From: Panorpa germanica
Taxonomy: Eukaryota > Arthropoda > Insecta > Mecoptera > Panorpidae
Assembly: GCA_963678705.1 (NCBI GenBank)
Contig: OY783203.1
Location: 30,362,535-30,426,534, forward strand
Direction: 5' to 3'
DNA length: 64,000 nucleotides
Positions 11,944-23,178 of the stretch are shown here, in pieces (the first letter of the stretch is position 1; each line of letters opens with the position of its first letter). Position numbers and translations under genes: made by a program. The notes beneath the pieces are model-generated. The model saw only the letters and a list, made by a program, of their open reading frames with translations, did no database searches and had not been told where the DNA came from.

Positions 11944-14466
11944 ATGGCCTCCAAGCAAATGGTAAGTCACTTTTTAATATTAGTAAATTAAATAATTTAT
12001 ATTATCTCCTATCAGTCTCCTATTTTTCTTATTATTAAGTATAACTTGAAACTTAGAAAAATTGATTTTTTCAACCATTTTTCTAAGCATCGTACGAATC
12101 TAATCCAATTCTTATGCGATTCTAATACGATTCGACTCGATTCATACGAATCTTACAGGATTCTTGTCAACATTATTTGTAGAGTATATAGTTGAAGACA
12201 ACACAGTCAGTCTGACTGCTGTGTCTTCGAATTCGATTCCAATTAGAGTTTTCAATTTGAATTGATTTTGTATTTACATAATCATAAACTTATCATCAGA
12301 ACACGACACTACAAAATCTGTCAACGTAGAAGGAGGTCATCGAAGACGTTAAATAAATTATAGTATATATATATATATAGATATATATATATATATAATC
12401 AATTACGTATCGAAGTGGTTTGGCGACAGAATCTCAAAAGACAGAAAGCGGGGTTATCCTTGTGCTTTTGATTTTCCACTTGACCACGCATTGATATATA
12501 ATCAAATTAGATTTATAATTTAGCCAGAAAACTATCAGTAAGAATTAAAGGCGAGTTTAATTGAGAAAGCGACTGCCTTAGACCTTAGACCTTAACATAC
12601 TAAAATAGAATATAATATTTTTTTTAGACTTTGTAGCTAAATTAATAGTTCTTTTTCATTTATATTTATTTACTTACTGCCCATTATTTAGCTTTTTAAA
12701 TCTATTAGTTGAATCAAAAAATATTCGTAATTGATCTACATAGATAAATAATAATCTTTGTTTCACCACACACAAGAAGACTGGAAACTGCAATTCAGAA
12801 TAATGCCCGTATTCAGACTTGCAATTTCTAACGCTCTTTTTGTTCATCATATAAAATAAACCCTATTTACATCTGGCTTAAGATTCAGAAATTTCAAATC
12901 AATTGAAATAACTTTAGTTAACAATAGAAACTCAATTTTTATGGATTCCCTTCCACACCGTTATTTCACAAAACGACAAGTTGATAATTATGTAAAAGAA
13001 GCAATTCATTCAGAGTGCATTCCGGAAGAAGCAACTATAACATGTTCAGACTTAAAAAACAAAATTAAAAGTGTAATGAATTGTTTATGGCAAGAAGAAT
13101 GGAATGAATAGAGTGATAATAAATTAAGAGAAATGAAACCATCAATTTGCAAACAAGAGTTACCGGTTGAACTAAATAGAAGGCTGGAAGTAGTAATATG
13201 TAGACTTATGATAGGTCATACAAATCTCACGCCAGTTTCACACCAGAGTTGAATGAAACACGTGTTCAATAAAACACGAACAAAAACTTGTTTGTCTGAA
13301 CAGAAACATCAATGTTTACACCAAAGAGACAGTTCTTAGAACCATTTTGTCTTTTGTTGCTGTTTTAGTAAACAAATCACATTCCCATCCGGAGTTAGTA
13401 AGATCAAAGGAAAACACGTTTGTTGTTGTTTTTTAGTCTGCAAGGTTTGAACACGCAGTTTTGTTTTTTGTGAACATTTGCGCTTGTCAGTTGTTGTTTA
13501 TCATGTTTATAATTTTTATGGGACACACAGTAAAACACTAAAATCAAAACCAGTCTGTTCAGTGTGAACTATCTGTTTTCGAAAAATAGAATTGTTTTAA
13601 AATGAGACAAAACATGTTTTTGTTTTGCTTTTTGACAACAAAACGATTTTCAAAACAGTCTCTCTGGAGTGAAACCGGCATTACTCATACCTACTTATTC
13701 AAAAGAGAACCTCAACCAATATGTGAACAATGTAATATCTAACAGTAAAGCATATTATTCTTCGATGCTCAAGGTTTTCATCGCACAGACAAGGTTGTAA
13801 TATGCCTGAGGATTATAGGTTTTTATTTGAAAGCTGGGAAAGTCTAAAGACCTTATTGACTTTCTTAATAAATCTGATTTAATCTCTATATTTTAAGTAC
13901 TCTTACTAGTATCTATAAGTTATAAATTGTATTGTAAATGTTTATAAATTTATATATTCTTTTAAGTGCTAATAACTTTTGAAAATTCGGCGTTCACTCA
14001 TGCTGAAACTCAAAATGCAAATCGATTGTCATTTTAATACACTGTTACCATCTATATCTAACTATATAACCATGAAGTAATGTTTCACCTTAAAACTAGT
14101 TATGTCATATTGTGGAAACAGCACTGTCTCACTAAATTTTTAATAATATATACAGAAACGAATTTATAGAACGTAAATATAACGTAACTACGATTACTGG
14201 GTTATAGTCCTTTTTAATTGTTACAGATTCTTTTCGCTGCCGTCCTCCTTGTCAGCTTCAGCATGATTGAGCTGAAGCCTCAGACCTACTTTTACGGTAC
14301 TGCCAACATGAACGCCCCACTAACCCTGAACAACTTCGGGGTTGATAACACTAGCAGTGTTCTTCCTCTCTTCTGGTCCAAATTTGGCAAGAACGGAACC
14401 CTCGTTCTCAACAAAGGAGCAACCAAGGGACCAAAGGACGCCGACTACGACGAAACTAAAAAATAA
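11944..14466 (+). CDS. Small secreted peptide, uncharacterised (two coding exons)
   Basis: Exon 1 is 11944-11961 (MASKQM, donor ATG|GTAAGT). Exon 2 is 14227-14466 (acceptor TTACAG). The join is in phase 0 and gives 85 residues. Residues 1 to about 20 form a signal peptide, with a hydrophobic core reading ILFAAVLLVSFSM. The mature part of about 62 residues begins near KPQTYFYGTANMN. It has two N-glycosylation sequons (NTS, NGT), no cysteine, and a Lys/Asp-rich tail ending KDADYDETKK. I do not recognise the family. Exon 2 favours C-ending codons (GCC GTC CTC CTT GTC AGC), unlike the AT-rich flanks. With the TATA box and initiator this suggests strong, tissue-specific expression. Poly-A signals lie at 14462 (overlapping the stop) and 14778. 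The 2.3-kb intron is filled with mobile-element remains. Confidence 0.78.
12091..12182. repeat. Short dispersed element with ATACGATTC subrepeats (copy 1)
   Basis: The stretch is built of repeats of CGAATCTAATAC / ATACGATTC and ends TTGTCAACATTATTTGTAG. A second copy with the same ending is at 40064-40168, where both ends carry inverse TACAAACAA. It looks like a very small non-coding transposon, lying in the intron of the secreted-peptide gene. Confidence 0.5.
12185..12360 (+). mobile_element. tRNA-derived SINE copy
   Basis: The sequence GTCTGACTGCTGTGTCTTCG followed by AATTCGATTCC matches a polymerase III B box (GGTTCGANTCC) and is shared with copies at 16085 and 42100. The body diverges, but the end GACGTTAAATAAAT recurs. 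It is followed by a (TA)n tract at about 12363-12398. It lies inside the intron of the secreted-peptide gene. Confidence 0.55.
12905..13890 (+). pseudogene. Non-LTR retrotransposon RNase H/C-terminal fragment, split by a MITE
   Basis: Readable pieces are VKEAIHSECIPEEA, then SVMNCLWQEEWNE, then NRRLEVVICRLMIGHTNL. After the MITE the text continues THTYLFKREPQPICEQCN, and about 40 codons later ends DFLNKSDLISIF. The pattern LWQxxW...RxxEVVxxRLxIGHTxLTHxYL...PxCxxCx is the end of the RNase H domain plus zinc-binding tail of I/R1/Jockey-type elements. Stop codons interrupt it. Removing 13231-13679 restores the sense of the broken motif, which shows the MITE inserted into this older element. Confidence 0.75.
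13231..13679. mobile_element. MITE of about 449 bp nested in a retrotransposon
   Basis: The ends are inverted: GCCAGTTTCACACCAGAG on the left and, on the opposite strand at the right, GCCGGTTTCACTCCAGAG. The interior is non-coding and rich in GTTTTGTT/AACAAAAC. CTCA occurs on both sides and may be the target duplication. The element interrupts the RNase H motif of the surrounding non-LTR fragment. The superfamily is uncertain. Confidence 0.7.
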
Positions 14467-14792
14467 ATAATATATATTCAATACATTTTACATAGTCACA
14501 TATATAAATTAGTTTTGATCACTTTTGTATTGCTGTTCCATACAAGATAGTAGACTATCTAATGTGTAAGTTGAGATAGCACGAGAGTAAAATTAATTTA
14601 TTATGTGACTATGTATTATGAATGAATTATATTCATTTTTGTTCTATTTGCTTGCTTTTTAGCTAAATGTTCTTATAGCTAGCTTACGCATTCCCAATTG
14701 TATTACAAAATGGAAAAAATATTGTTCAATGTTCAATTAATTTATTTAAAAAATGTTGTGTTTATGTTCTGTATCCAATAAATTTAATAAAT

Positions 14793-16080
14793 GTTTCAAT
14801 TATATTATAACTATGTTATTCTTTTACGTAAGACATTTATAAGTAAGGATTCAAACCCTCTAAGCTAGAGATCTGACTTAACCACTTTAACCAACTGCTA
14901 CCAACTTTCCGAGCAAAGAAAAACATTGATCAAAACACTAAAAAACATAAAGAAAACAAATACGAAAGATAGACAAAATGTGTTTTTTCCCGACTTTAAG
15001 AAAAGACACAGAAGAAACCGTCCTTTACAAAGAAGAGCAACTTATTTAAAACTAAAGCAGCATGAAAATAACGAGAGTCTTGCGACCATATCTTCTTAAG
15101 ACAAAATTCTTACTATTTTCTCTATTTATTGAATGAGTTTATATAATGCTGTCTCTATTTTTCTCCTACAAACATAAAATTGCCTTTGCTAAAGTCTGCG
15201 GGGTCGTATAAATTCCATAGAAAAGTGAAATGTAGTAAACAAATTTATTTTGGTTCTGTACATGGGGTTACAAGCAGGCCCGGCAAAAGGGAAGATCAAC
15301 AAAGAAAACAGAACAAATTTACTTATCCAGTATAAGCAACGCAAAAAACTAAGTATCGAAGTAGTTATATCCGCGGTGCTGAACAGACTGATGGACTGAT
15401 CCCATCGACCACTACTTCCCCATATCATATAGTAACATAACTATAGTCTGTAATTATACTTGAAGTTGGACCCGGCACTAGTTACAGGACAATTACAAAT
15501 TTGTAATCCTCACATGGACCTCCCAGGACCTCTTCAAAATAGACAGTCTTAAGACAGTCGTATTCCCATATATTTTCTTTCTGGAATTTATAAAAACCTA
15601 CGCAGTGTTATGTATTTGACCTTTCTTAACAAAATGCCTGTGGTTTCTCTTTCGTTTGATGATTCGTTTGGCTATTATGATCATGACGCTCGCAGATTGG
15701 AGGGAACAAGAAATAAGAAGATCGCGTAGGTGTATATCTCCACCAATTATTAATATTTTTAGATTTAAGAAACACCCCTAAGAAGTTGAAAATATGTAAG
15801 AAATGTTTTTAAGTCTGACCATAACAACGTATCCCTTTATCAACAAAGAAATCTTAAAGTCGACAGTCGTTTCATCTTTTCATGGATGTGTGACGCCTGA
15901 TTTACAGGCAACACTAATTACTACTTACTAATATGTGATGTTTAAAACTTATACTCGTATTAAACTTCAATAATTGGCAGTATTTACGCCTGAAATATAT
16001 GGAACACTTATAACTTTGCTATAACTATTACTTTGAACTACGTTGCAAAACAAAGACGTGAATTATTGATTGTAGAAAGA
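14793..16080. other. Intergenic interval with one SINE head
   Basis: Downstream of the secreted-peptide gene. Apart from the tRNA-like SINE head at 14846-14904, nothing with coding or structural character was recognised. Confidence 0.5.
14846..14904 (-). mobile_element. tRNA-like SINE head (A and B boxes)
   Basis: The minus strand reads GGTAGCAGTTGGTTAAAGTG (A-box-like), then AAGTCAGATCTCTAGC, then GGGTTTGAATCC (B-box-like). This is the internal polymerase III promoter of a tRNA-derived SINE, and it aligns with the heads of the copies near 12185, 16085 and 42100. It does not fold as an intact tRNA. Confidence 0.6.
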
Positions 16081-16084
16081 AAGC

Positions 16085-16336
16085 AGGCCCATAGCAAATA
16101 TGCTTGACGTTGGACTGCTGTGTCTTTGAGTTTGATCCCCAGCACAGCATTATATTTTCTGGGTTTCGTTGATTATCAAATAAACTTTAATTAGTTATGT
16201 GCTCACATATCATAAACTCATTAGGCAGCGATGTAATTGACATATGAGGCACCATGAAAACTGCCAACATAGTAGGTGATTATCGGTGTTAGGACTCAGC
16301 TTCGGAGAAAGGCCGACGATAAATAAATTGAATAAA
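16085..16336 (+). mobile_element. tRNA-derived SINE copy (longest in the window)
   Basis: Head ATGCTTGACGTTGGACTGCT then GTGTCTTTGAGTTTGATCCCC (B box). The body contains TTTCTGGGTTTCGTTGATTA and ends GACGATAAATAAATTGAATA before an A-run. The head, the CTGGGTTTCRTTG block and the terminal ACGNTAAATNAAT are shared with the copy at 42100-42290, which supports one SINE family. Confidence 0.6.
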
Positions 16337-16489
16337 AAAAAATAATAATAGTAAGAAAAGTTTTGCAGATTAAAAGGAAGTCCTTAATTAAAAGAGATGG
16401 GTTCACATTTTGAACTCTACCAAAGACGATCATAGACACGTGTACATAAAATAAAAATATGATTTAAATATGATATAATTTACAACTGA

Positions 16490-16563
16490 AGGCCCCGACG
16501 AGATTCGAACTCGTGATCTCCTGTTTACTAGACAGGCGCTTTAACCAACTAAGCCACGGCGCC
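16490..16563 (-). tRNA. tRNA-Thr (anticodon AGU)
   Basis: A 74-nt tRNA on the minus strand, without intron. The 5' end is GGCGCCGTGGCTTAGTTGG (acceptor and D arm with A box). The anticodon stem-loop is CCTGT-CTAGTAA-ACAGG with anticodon AGT. The T arm is ACGAG-TTCGAAT-CTCGT (B box) and the 3' side is CGGGGCC plus discriminator T. One G-G opposition occurs in the acceptor stem at position 4; the fly tRNA-Thr(AGU) as I recall it has the same. A T5 terminator lies about 33 nt downstream (16453-16457). Probably functional. Confidence 0.96.
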
Positions 16564-18398
16564 ACATGCCTGCGCTTTTGTTCTAACAACAGAAACAGTA
16601 TTATAGAAAATGAATTTATAGCGTTATAACATGGTATTTATACAACACGGTTTCATTATAACGCGACTTACAAATTAACTACAATGCTCCTACAAATATC
16701 TATTACTTATTAACTACAGTTAATTAACAGTTTCCAAAATTAAGGTTTCGTATAAACAATCATAGAATATAAAACAAATCAGCATCTCATCTGTTGTTAA
16801 TGTCCTCTTTCACTCCTTAGACACACATGTCACACTTTTTCCTCTCCCCCCCTCTTGTCTTCTATAATTGTGTGACGTATTACATTGATAACCCTTAATA
16901 ATTATTGGTGTATCATGTATCCATCCATGTAACAAACAATAACAAGTTGTTCGCTCATTCGAAAACTTTTTTTTTAATAAATCAATGTACGGTTAACGGA
17001 TAACGCATCACGCGTCACGCGTAACGAATAATGGATATAACAAAGTAAGGTTAAATCGTAAGATAACAGAAAACCCCCTAAATAGAAGTTAGAGGTCGAT
17101 GACATCATCTTTGGTTACAGGGTTAAAGTTACAGCACAGCGGATCAGAATTCAAACACTTATTCAGTAGTATAGACTTGTTTCCCTGCTACTGCATATGT
17201 CCAGGGCCGACGTAACACGGACGGAAAGTAAGCAATGGATCGAAGCATCTACCCAGTAAACAATTTGGTGAAGTGTCCTGTTTTGTGACGTTTCTAGCAC
17301 TATTGCACTTCAATTATAGTTCGCATCAACTTTATCTTCATTTGTATTCCGACAGGTGAAGTGGTTTCGCCAGTTGTAGCCGATAAAATAGACATTTCAT
17401 ATGAACAACTGTGAGAAACTGAACTTATGACAAAATAATCATAATGAAAAAATGATTGAAAAATAGTTGATCAAATAACGCATAAATTGATTTTTTAACG
17501 CAGTCTGTCTTCTTAATTATAAATGGATATATCTGCATCAAAAAATATTAAGAAATCAATAATTTTTCTTTTTGAAAAAAGAGTCCATCAATTTTAAGTA
17601 TCCCTTATAAAATCCAGAAAAAGTAAGATATTGTTTAAATTTATTAACACAGTTCGCCTTCTTAAATTTAGTGGATATAACTGTATCAAAAGTTTTCAAA
17701 GATCCTAAATTTTCTCTAGAAAAAAATGTTCATGTATTTAAAAAAAGTCGCATAGAAACCTAAAGCATTTATGTTATGTTTAAAGTGTAATAAAGCACTT
17801 GCATCACAGCATGAAAAACAAATAAACTTTTCTTTTTTTTTTTAAATTGTAAATATTTCAAATTTCAATTTAACAGTTTATCAATTCAACATGCAGCGGA
17901 TATTACTCTTAAATATTAGACAAGTAAGAAATAAAGATTTTCAAACAAATTTTCATCTCTCTAGAAATTTATCTTCCTATAACAAACGTATATTACACAC
18001 CCATTGCCAGATAATGGGGCGAAGAGATAGTATAATATAATTGCTAAATATCTAAAACAAAATTGTACACTTGATTGAATGAATATATAACAAATTTACG
18101 CTGGATGTTTACTATAATTTTTCATACGGCACTGAAATACAAATTTGAATCAGACGCCTGAACTCCTAGAGACGGAACTGGCTAGAGCCAAGTGCCTAAA
18201 TGGCTCCATTGACTGTCTATAGTTACGATGCGACACCGACATTGTTGAAGTTGAATATGACACCACAAAAACAGTATGCGATGTTTTTCAATAAGAGGTA
18301 CACTGTAAAAATGGAGCCTGTGAGTTGTACATTCTCTCCTGAAAGTAACAAGGATTTGTCAATTAAAACTCCCGCGAGGAAGTTTTCCAACTGTATTC
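16564..18398. other. No gene seen; contains a diverged tandem duplication
   Basis: AT-rich. At about 17490 and 17640 the same block recurs (TTTTAACGCAGTCTGTCTTC and TATTAACACAGTTCGCCTTC, each followed by a GGATATA.CTG.ATCAAAA segment), with a period of roughly 150 bp. An ORF at 18200 is cut off by the MITE at 18399 and resembles no family I know. Confidence 0.45.
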
Positions 18399-19023
18399 AA
18401 TGGGCTTGTGTCCTATGTCTTAATTTCTATAAAAGTGTACCATATATTGATAAAGTAGGTTACTAGAACCTCAAATGTTCAATTATTTTTTAATAACTCT
18501 TTATATGTTAAGAGATATTAACAATTCAAAGTCATTTTGTCTCTTTAATTATTAAAGGGATTCAACGTTGTACACATTCCAAGTGCATGTGACATCAAAA
18601 TCCTTGTGTAAAGTTACCAACCTTACAGATCATAAATCTCTGCTATATGTATTTATATATCAAAATATCAAATATTATTTACAGCTATTTCAAGGAATAA
18701 TAAAATTTCAATATTATGTCTGCCTTAGCAGGGTTAAATAAAATAAAAACTTATTATTCTTTGATTAGACTTGATTATTTGACTACCAACAGCTACAGAA
18801 CATTACCACAGCACTGACCTACTCAAGAAATAACTGACGTTAAAATGCATTTCACGTCATACAAATATGGCCGCCCATTTCTAGCGCTAAAACTACAATT
18901 CAAATTTTTAATTGCTATATCTCCGTCAATATTTAGCTATTTAATAAAATACACATATATTAACATCAATTTCAATCAACAATTGAAAAATCAACCACTA
19001 AGAAATGAGGACACAAGCCTATT
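18399..19023 (+). mobile_element. MITE family A, copy 1
   Basis: About 625 bp, starting AATGGGCTTGTGTCCTATG and ending with the inverse AATGAGGACACAAGCCTATT. The termini are inverted repeats of about 16 bp and the interior is non-coding. The element is shared almost base for base with copies at 26783, 29052 and 33521. Fixed internal landmarks are AAGTGCATGTGACATC, TTAAAATGCATTTCACGTCA and AATTGAAAAATC. Target duplications could not be identified, so the superfamily is open. Confidence 0.88.
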
Positions 19024-19140
19024 GTCTCGCAAAGTTTAGTAACGTTTATCGAATACAAGATTGTTCTGCGATTTTTATTTTATGGGTACTATAGATTAAA
19101 GGCACCTTTTTCGGGAGACTGTTTTTTAATACTTATTTGA

Positions 19141-19386
19141 GTGCATCAACTTTCATAAGTTATTAGCACCTAAAACAATATATACATTTATAAACTTTTA
19201 CATTACATAATTTACAACTTATAGACATACTTAAAACAATGAGATTATATTGGTTTTATTTATAATCTCAATAAGGTTTTTCAGATTTTTCCTGCTTTCA
19301 AAAATCTGCCTATATTTCTCAGGCATATCACAGCCTTGTCTATGCGACGAGTACCTTGAGCATTGAAAAATAATATGCTTTACCGT
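19141..19386 (-). mobile_element. Non-LTR retrotransposon 3' end, minus strand
   Basis: The reverse complement (GTAAAGCATATTATTTTTCA...AGACAAGGCTGTGATATGCC...GTGCTAATAACTTATG) matches 13745-13998 on the plus strand almost throughout. It is therefore a second, 5'-truncated copy of the family fossilised in the intron of the secreted-peptide gene. It covers only the last coding residues and the 3' UTR. Confidence 0.75.
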
Positions 19387-19741
19387 AGAGAGACTTATAT
19401 CAAGAGAAAATTAAATAATTCCATAGCTTTAAACTGGAGAACACAGTGTTTAGTAAATGACATTAGAGTTTTTGACAAAAATATCACAGTGCAAACCCAA
19501 GAATATTTTTTACAAATGTGCACGGAGGGGCCATTCATAAATTACGTCACACAAGTTTCCTGATATTCAAGATCCAACTGCCCTCTTTCTCCATCAACAC
19601 ATTTCAATTAATACAATACCTTATAGTTTTCAGAATAAATGGCACCGATGTTGCCGGCGCTGGAAAGCTGGAAAATGGGTGTTCACGAGAAAATCGCTGT
19701 ATCTTGGAAACAGTTTTTATTAAAATAAAGTTAACCCTAAA

Positions 19742-19816
19742 ATGAAAACCCCAAAACTGACTCTGCTATGTTGTCTATCTTTCAGTTTCGTAATAATTGG
19801 TCAATTCGACACCCAG
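19742..19816 (+). other. Possible signal-peptide exon, unconfirmed
   Basis: ATG at 19742 opens a 25-codon stretch beginning MKTPKLTLLCCLSFSFVIIG, which looks like a signal peptide, and ends CAG|GTATAA, a possible donor. No matching downstream exon was found, and the donor sequence coincides with the end of a small fold-back element (CCCAGGTA). It could be a real first exon invaded by the element, or a chance ORF. Confidence 0.22.
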
Positions 19817-20096
19817 GTATAAAATGTAACACTTTAATTAGGTTGTAATAGACTAAGAAATGTAACACATGCATTGCAAGACAGCTTTCATACGAGAAGT
19901 AGAAAATAAACCTTAGAACTAGCTTGTGGAACTGCATGACAATTTTCTACCTGGGCATTGCGACATTAAATTTGACTGTCATTAACCCAGGTAGGAAGAA
20001 ATGTAAGGTTCATTCTTGCTAACTCTAAGATTTATTTTCTAGCTTAGTACAAGCTAATTACAATTACAAGCGTTACATTTTTACCTGGGCATTGCG
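19812..20096. repeat. Two adjacent small fold-back elements (CCCAGGTA / TACCTGGGCATTGCG)
   Basis: CCCAGGTA occurs at 19812 and 19986, and the inverse TACCTGGGCATTGCG at 19948-19962 and 20082-20096. This delimits two units of about 150 and 110 bp. Both have A/T-rich subterminal blocks with AAATGTAA and inverse TTACATTT. They look like a short MITE present twice, or one copy inside another. Confidence 0.6.
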
Positions 20097-20299
20097 TTGT
20101 CCTTCGGGGTTGATGAAATACTTACAGTAAAACAAAATGTGACAAATCAGAGATTCGTAGTCGTAGTTATCGAAATAGTGTCAAGTGTTAAAAGACTTTG
20201 TTGCCAACAATATTTTGGCAAAAAATTAGTATGTCTGTCGAATTTTCATCAATTTCATAAACACTGTTCACATAATATAATTATGATTTATTTGAAGTA

Positions 20300-21060
20300 A
20301 CATTCTAAAAAAAGCATCTTAAACCTTCAGATATTTAGGGCAGCCTTTTAAAATCTAAAAATCCATCAGAAGGTCATGAAGTGATTCAAAAAAAAACAAA
20401 ATAGTCACTTTGAGATTTGGTTCAGTTGTATATCTAGCTAACCTTTGGATTTATGGGGCTCAGAGATGTCAACTTTGTTGTCAATTTGTCTATAGGCAAA
20501 GTACGTTTGATCTCAGCATGATTCACTTGACGTTGCGAAGTCAAGGCGATAAAGGGCCTGAGCAACATTTAGACCATTACAAAAAAGGAAATATGTAGCG
20601 CTTTAAAATCTTAAAATCAAAAGTATTAGCTTATTATTAAATAAACAGATTTGTAGTAAAAGGCTTATTTATTTAAATAATTTTTCACTATACTGTATAA
20701 ACAAAGTCAATTTGTCTGGTTAAGTTTGATTTAATTTAATTAGTTATAAAATATAATTAAAAAATATTAATTTAATAATTAATGAAATTATTAATTTTAG
20801 GAAATTTATATTTTAATGATATAAATTTAATTAATAAATAAATAAATCAAAAAGTTATAATTAATGTCATATATACAGTATGTTTTTAATCAAAGCCACT
20901 GAATTACAATGATTTCATATTTTGATAATACATAAATAATGACAATATGAGTAAATATTAAAATAAATAATTCCAAAAATACAAAGTGATAAGCTGAAAT
21001 ATTTATTTAATAATTGGAAATAAAAAATTAAATATAAATAATCAGATATGAATAATATTT
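20300..21060. other. No gene seen
   Basis: Strongly AT-rich, with many TAATTAAT-type stretches between 20640 and 21060. No coding signal. Confidence 0.5.
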
Positions 21061-21061
21061 A

Positions 21062-21064
<3 letters not shown>

Positions 21065-21120
<56 letters not shown>

Positions 21121-21149
21121 TAAGTGCTATGCTAAGTGCTAAGTGCTGT

Positions 21150-21229
<80 letters not shown>
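21065..21229. repeat. (TA)n microsatellite in two blocks
   Basis: Pure TA repeats at 21065-21119 and 21152-21229, separated by a 32-base spacer holding three copies of CTAAGTGCT. Such tracts are prone to length change and to assembly error. Confidence 0.95.
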
Positions 21230-21232
<3 letters not shown>

Positions 21233-21587
21233 AGAGGAGCTCCGAAACAAAAATTACAGAAATGTGAGTTTCGGTGAGTTCCGCTCGGTTCTTTTCCTCA
21301 CAGTTTTAATTCTGTATACTAACACTTATCTAGCACACATAAATTCATCAAGAACTGTTTTTAACTGTTGTATTTATACATTTTACCATGTTAATATTTA
21401 TTCAAAGAAATGCATCGACAGATGCATACTGCTTACAAAGATACGGCGACAATAGCATATGATATTTGCAGAATTAATTCCGTAAAAAAGAAAATTCACG
21501 TTTTTTTCCGCGTTGAATTATTTCTCAATGGATGTAACCTTAACCCGGCAAATACATTTATGTACTCTTACATATTATGTACATATA

Positions 21588-22561
21588 ACAATTCGCAATT
21601 CGAAGTTCAATTCATGTAGTTTTGCCATTGTTTTGATTGACTTGTGACACGGTGCGTTGTCTTGATGAAACAAAAAAAAATTCTTTGCCATATGCGGTCG
21701 TTTCTTTGCAATTTCGGTCTTCAAACGCTCCAATAACGCTATATAATATTCACTGTTAATGGTATTTCCTTTCTCAAGATAGTCGATGAATATTACACCA
21801 CGCACATCCCAAAATACCGAGGCCATAACCTTTCCAACCGATTGTTGTGCTTTCGGGCGCTTTGGACGAGCTTCACCAGTTGCTGTCCACTCAGATGACG
21901 ATCGTTTTGATTCCGGAGTGAAGTGATGGATCCATGTTTCATCCATTGTCACATATCGACGCAAAAATTCCGGTTTGTTACGTTTAAACATGGCCAAACA
22001 CTGCTCAGAATCATCAACACGTTCTCGTTTTTGGTCAACAGTAAGCAAACGCGGCACCCACTTTGAACAGAGCTTTCTCATAGTCAAATGCTCATGCAAT
22101 ATAAAGCCAACACGTTCTTTTGATATCTTTACGATCATTCAAAACGATTTTGTGGATTTTTTTTATGTTTTCTGGTGTTACCGCCTCATTTGGACGTCCA
22201 CTGCGTTCTGCATCATCGGTGTCTCTACGACCACGTTTGAAGTCAGCAAACCAACGTTTTATTGTTGTTTCTGATAGAGTGGAGTCCCCATAACACTTTT
22301 CAAGCCATTGCTTCGCTTGAACGGTATTTTTTCCAATCAAGAAGCAGTGTAAAATTAAAACACGAAATTGTTTTTGATCCATTGTTTTGAAAATAACAAA
22401 AGTAGCGTCACTCTTAGCACAATAACTCACAAACTACTGAATAGAATATCATGAAATTTTAACAGCTGTCTTTTGAAGGTTAGTATTAATTGAAAAAAAG
22501 GTGACTGCAATAAAACTAGCGCCATCTATGTGTTAGGCCCGGGACTTTTCAGCCCATGTGC
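21588..22561 (-). mobile_element. mariner element, 3'-truncated second copy
   Basis: Nearly identical to the 7116-8376 element from its right terminus (GCACATGGGCTGAAAAGTCC read on the minus strand, TA at 22562-22563) as far as the catalytic domain. It breaks off at about 21588-21600, where AACAATTCG is partly duplicated. The left third, including the left inverted repeat, is missing, so this copy cannot be mobilised as a unit. Confidence 0.92.
21597..22382 (-). pseudogene. mariner transposase, truncated
   Basis: ATG at 22382, same N-terminal DNA-binding region as the first copy. It has the same missing segment after NDRK with the same frame change before KISKERVGFIL. The catalytic domain keeps YVTMDETWIHHF and FHQDNAPCHKS, so the first two Asp are present with the canonical DE pair. 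It stops at ELNFEL before the third Asp because the element is truncated. It is dead for two independent reasons. Confidence 0.9.
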
Positions 22562-22563
22562 TA

Positions 22564-23117
22564 TATGAAATTATATTTTTCTTTTACAAATTTTTTACTG
22601 CATGTGTTATCACAACGCTTCTGAACCCTTAACCCCCCCCCCCCCCTTGTCACATCTTGTCACAATTTCTGAACCCCCTTGCGTAATTTATGGTGTCTAA
22701 TGTATGGTAAATCAAGAAAAAAGTAAATTGTCTCGAGAAAAGGCAAGTTACTGAGAGCCTACAAACTGTGGAACTCGAAGCGAAACTTTTAGGCACTAGC
22801 ATCCTAGCATACTAGCATCTAAATTTGAATTGGGGTGCCTCTAAATTTAATAAAAGATCTTCCTTAACATTTAAATAAAGGGCAATTAATGACCCGAAAC
22901 TCCTTTTAAATGCCAAAGAAAAAGGTAAATGACAAAAATAAATGTACTCCACCGAAACTTAAAAATAGTGCAAAAATGCGGTTAGCTTTAGGCTTTACAG
23001 AAAACGCAATTAGCCCTTTATACTTGACAGGATAATATCGTTGTTAACAAGTAAATATATTTAGGGATAACTTCCAAAAAAGTTCGCCAACCATTGTTTT
23101 AATCTAAGTATAAGTCA

Positions 23118-23178
<61 letters not shown>

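Noticed and set aside
18200-18466. 88-residue ORF running into MITE copy 1
   Set aside because: The last third is MITE sequence; the upstream part matches no family and has no support.
21059-21250. Minus-strand ORF of repeated Ile-Tyr
   Set aside because: It is a translation of the (TA)n microsatellite.
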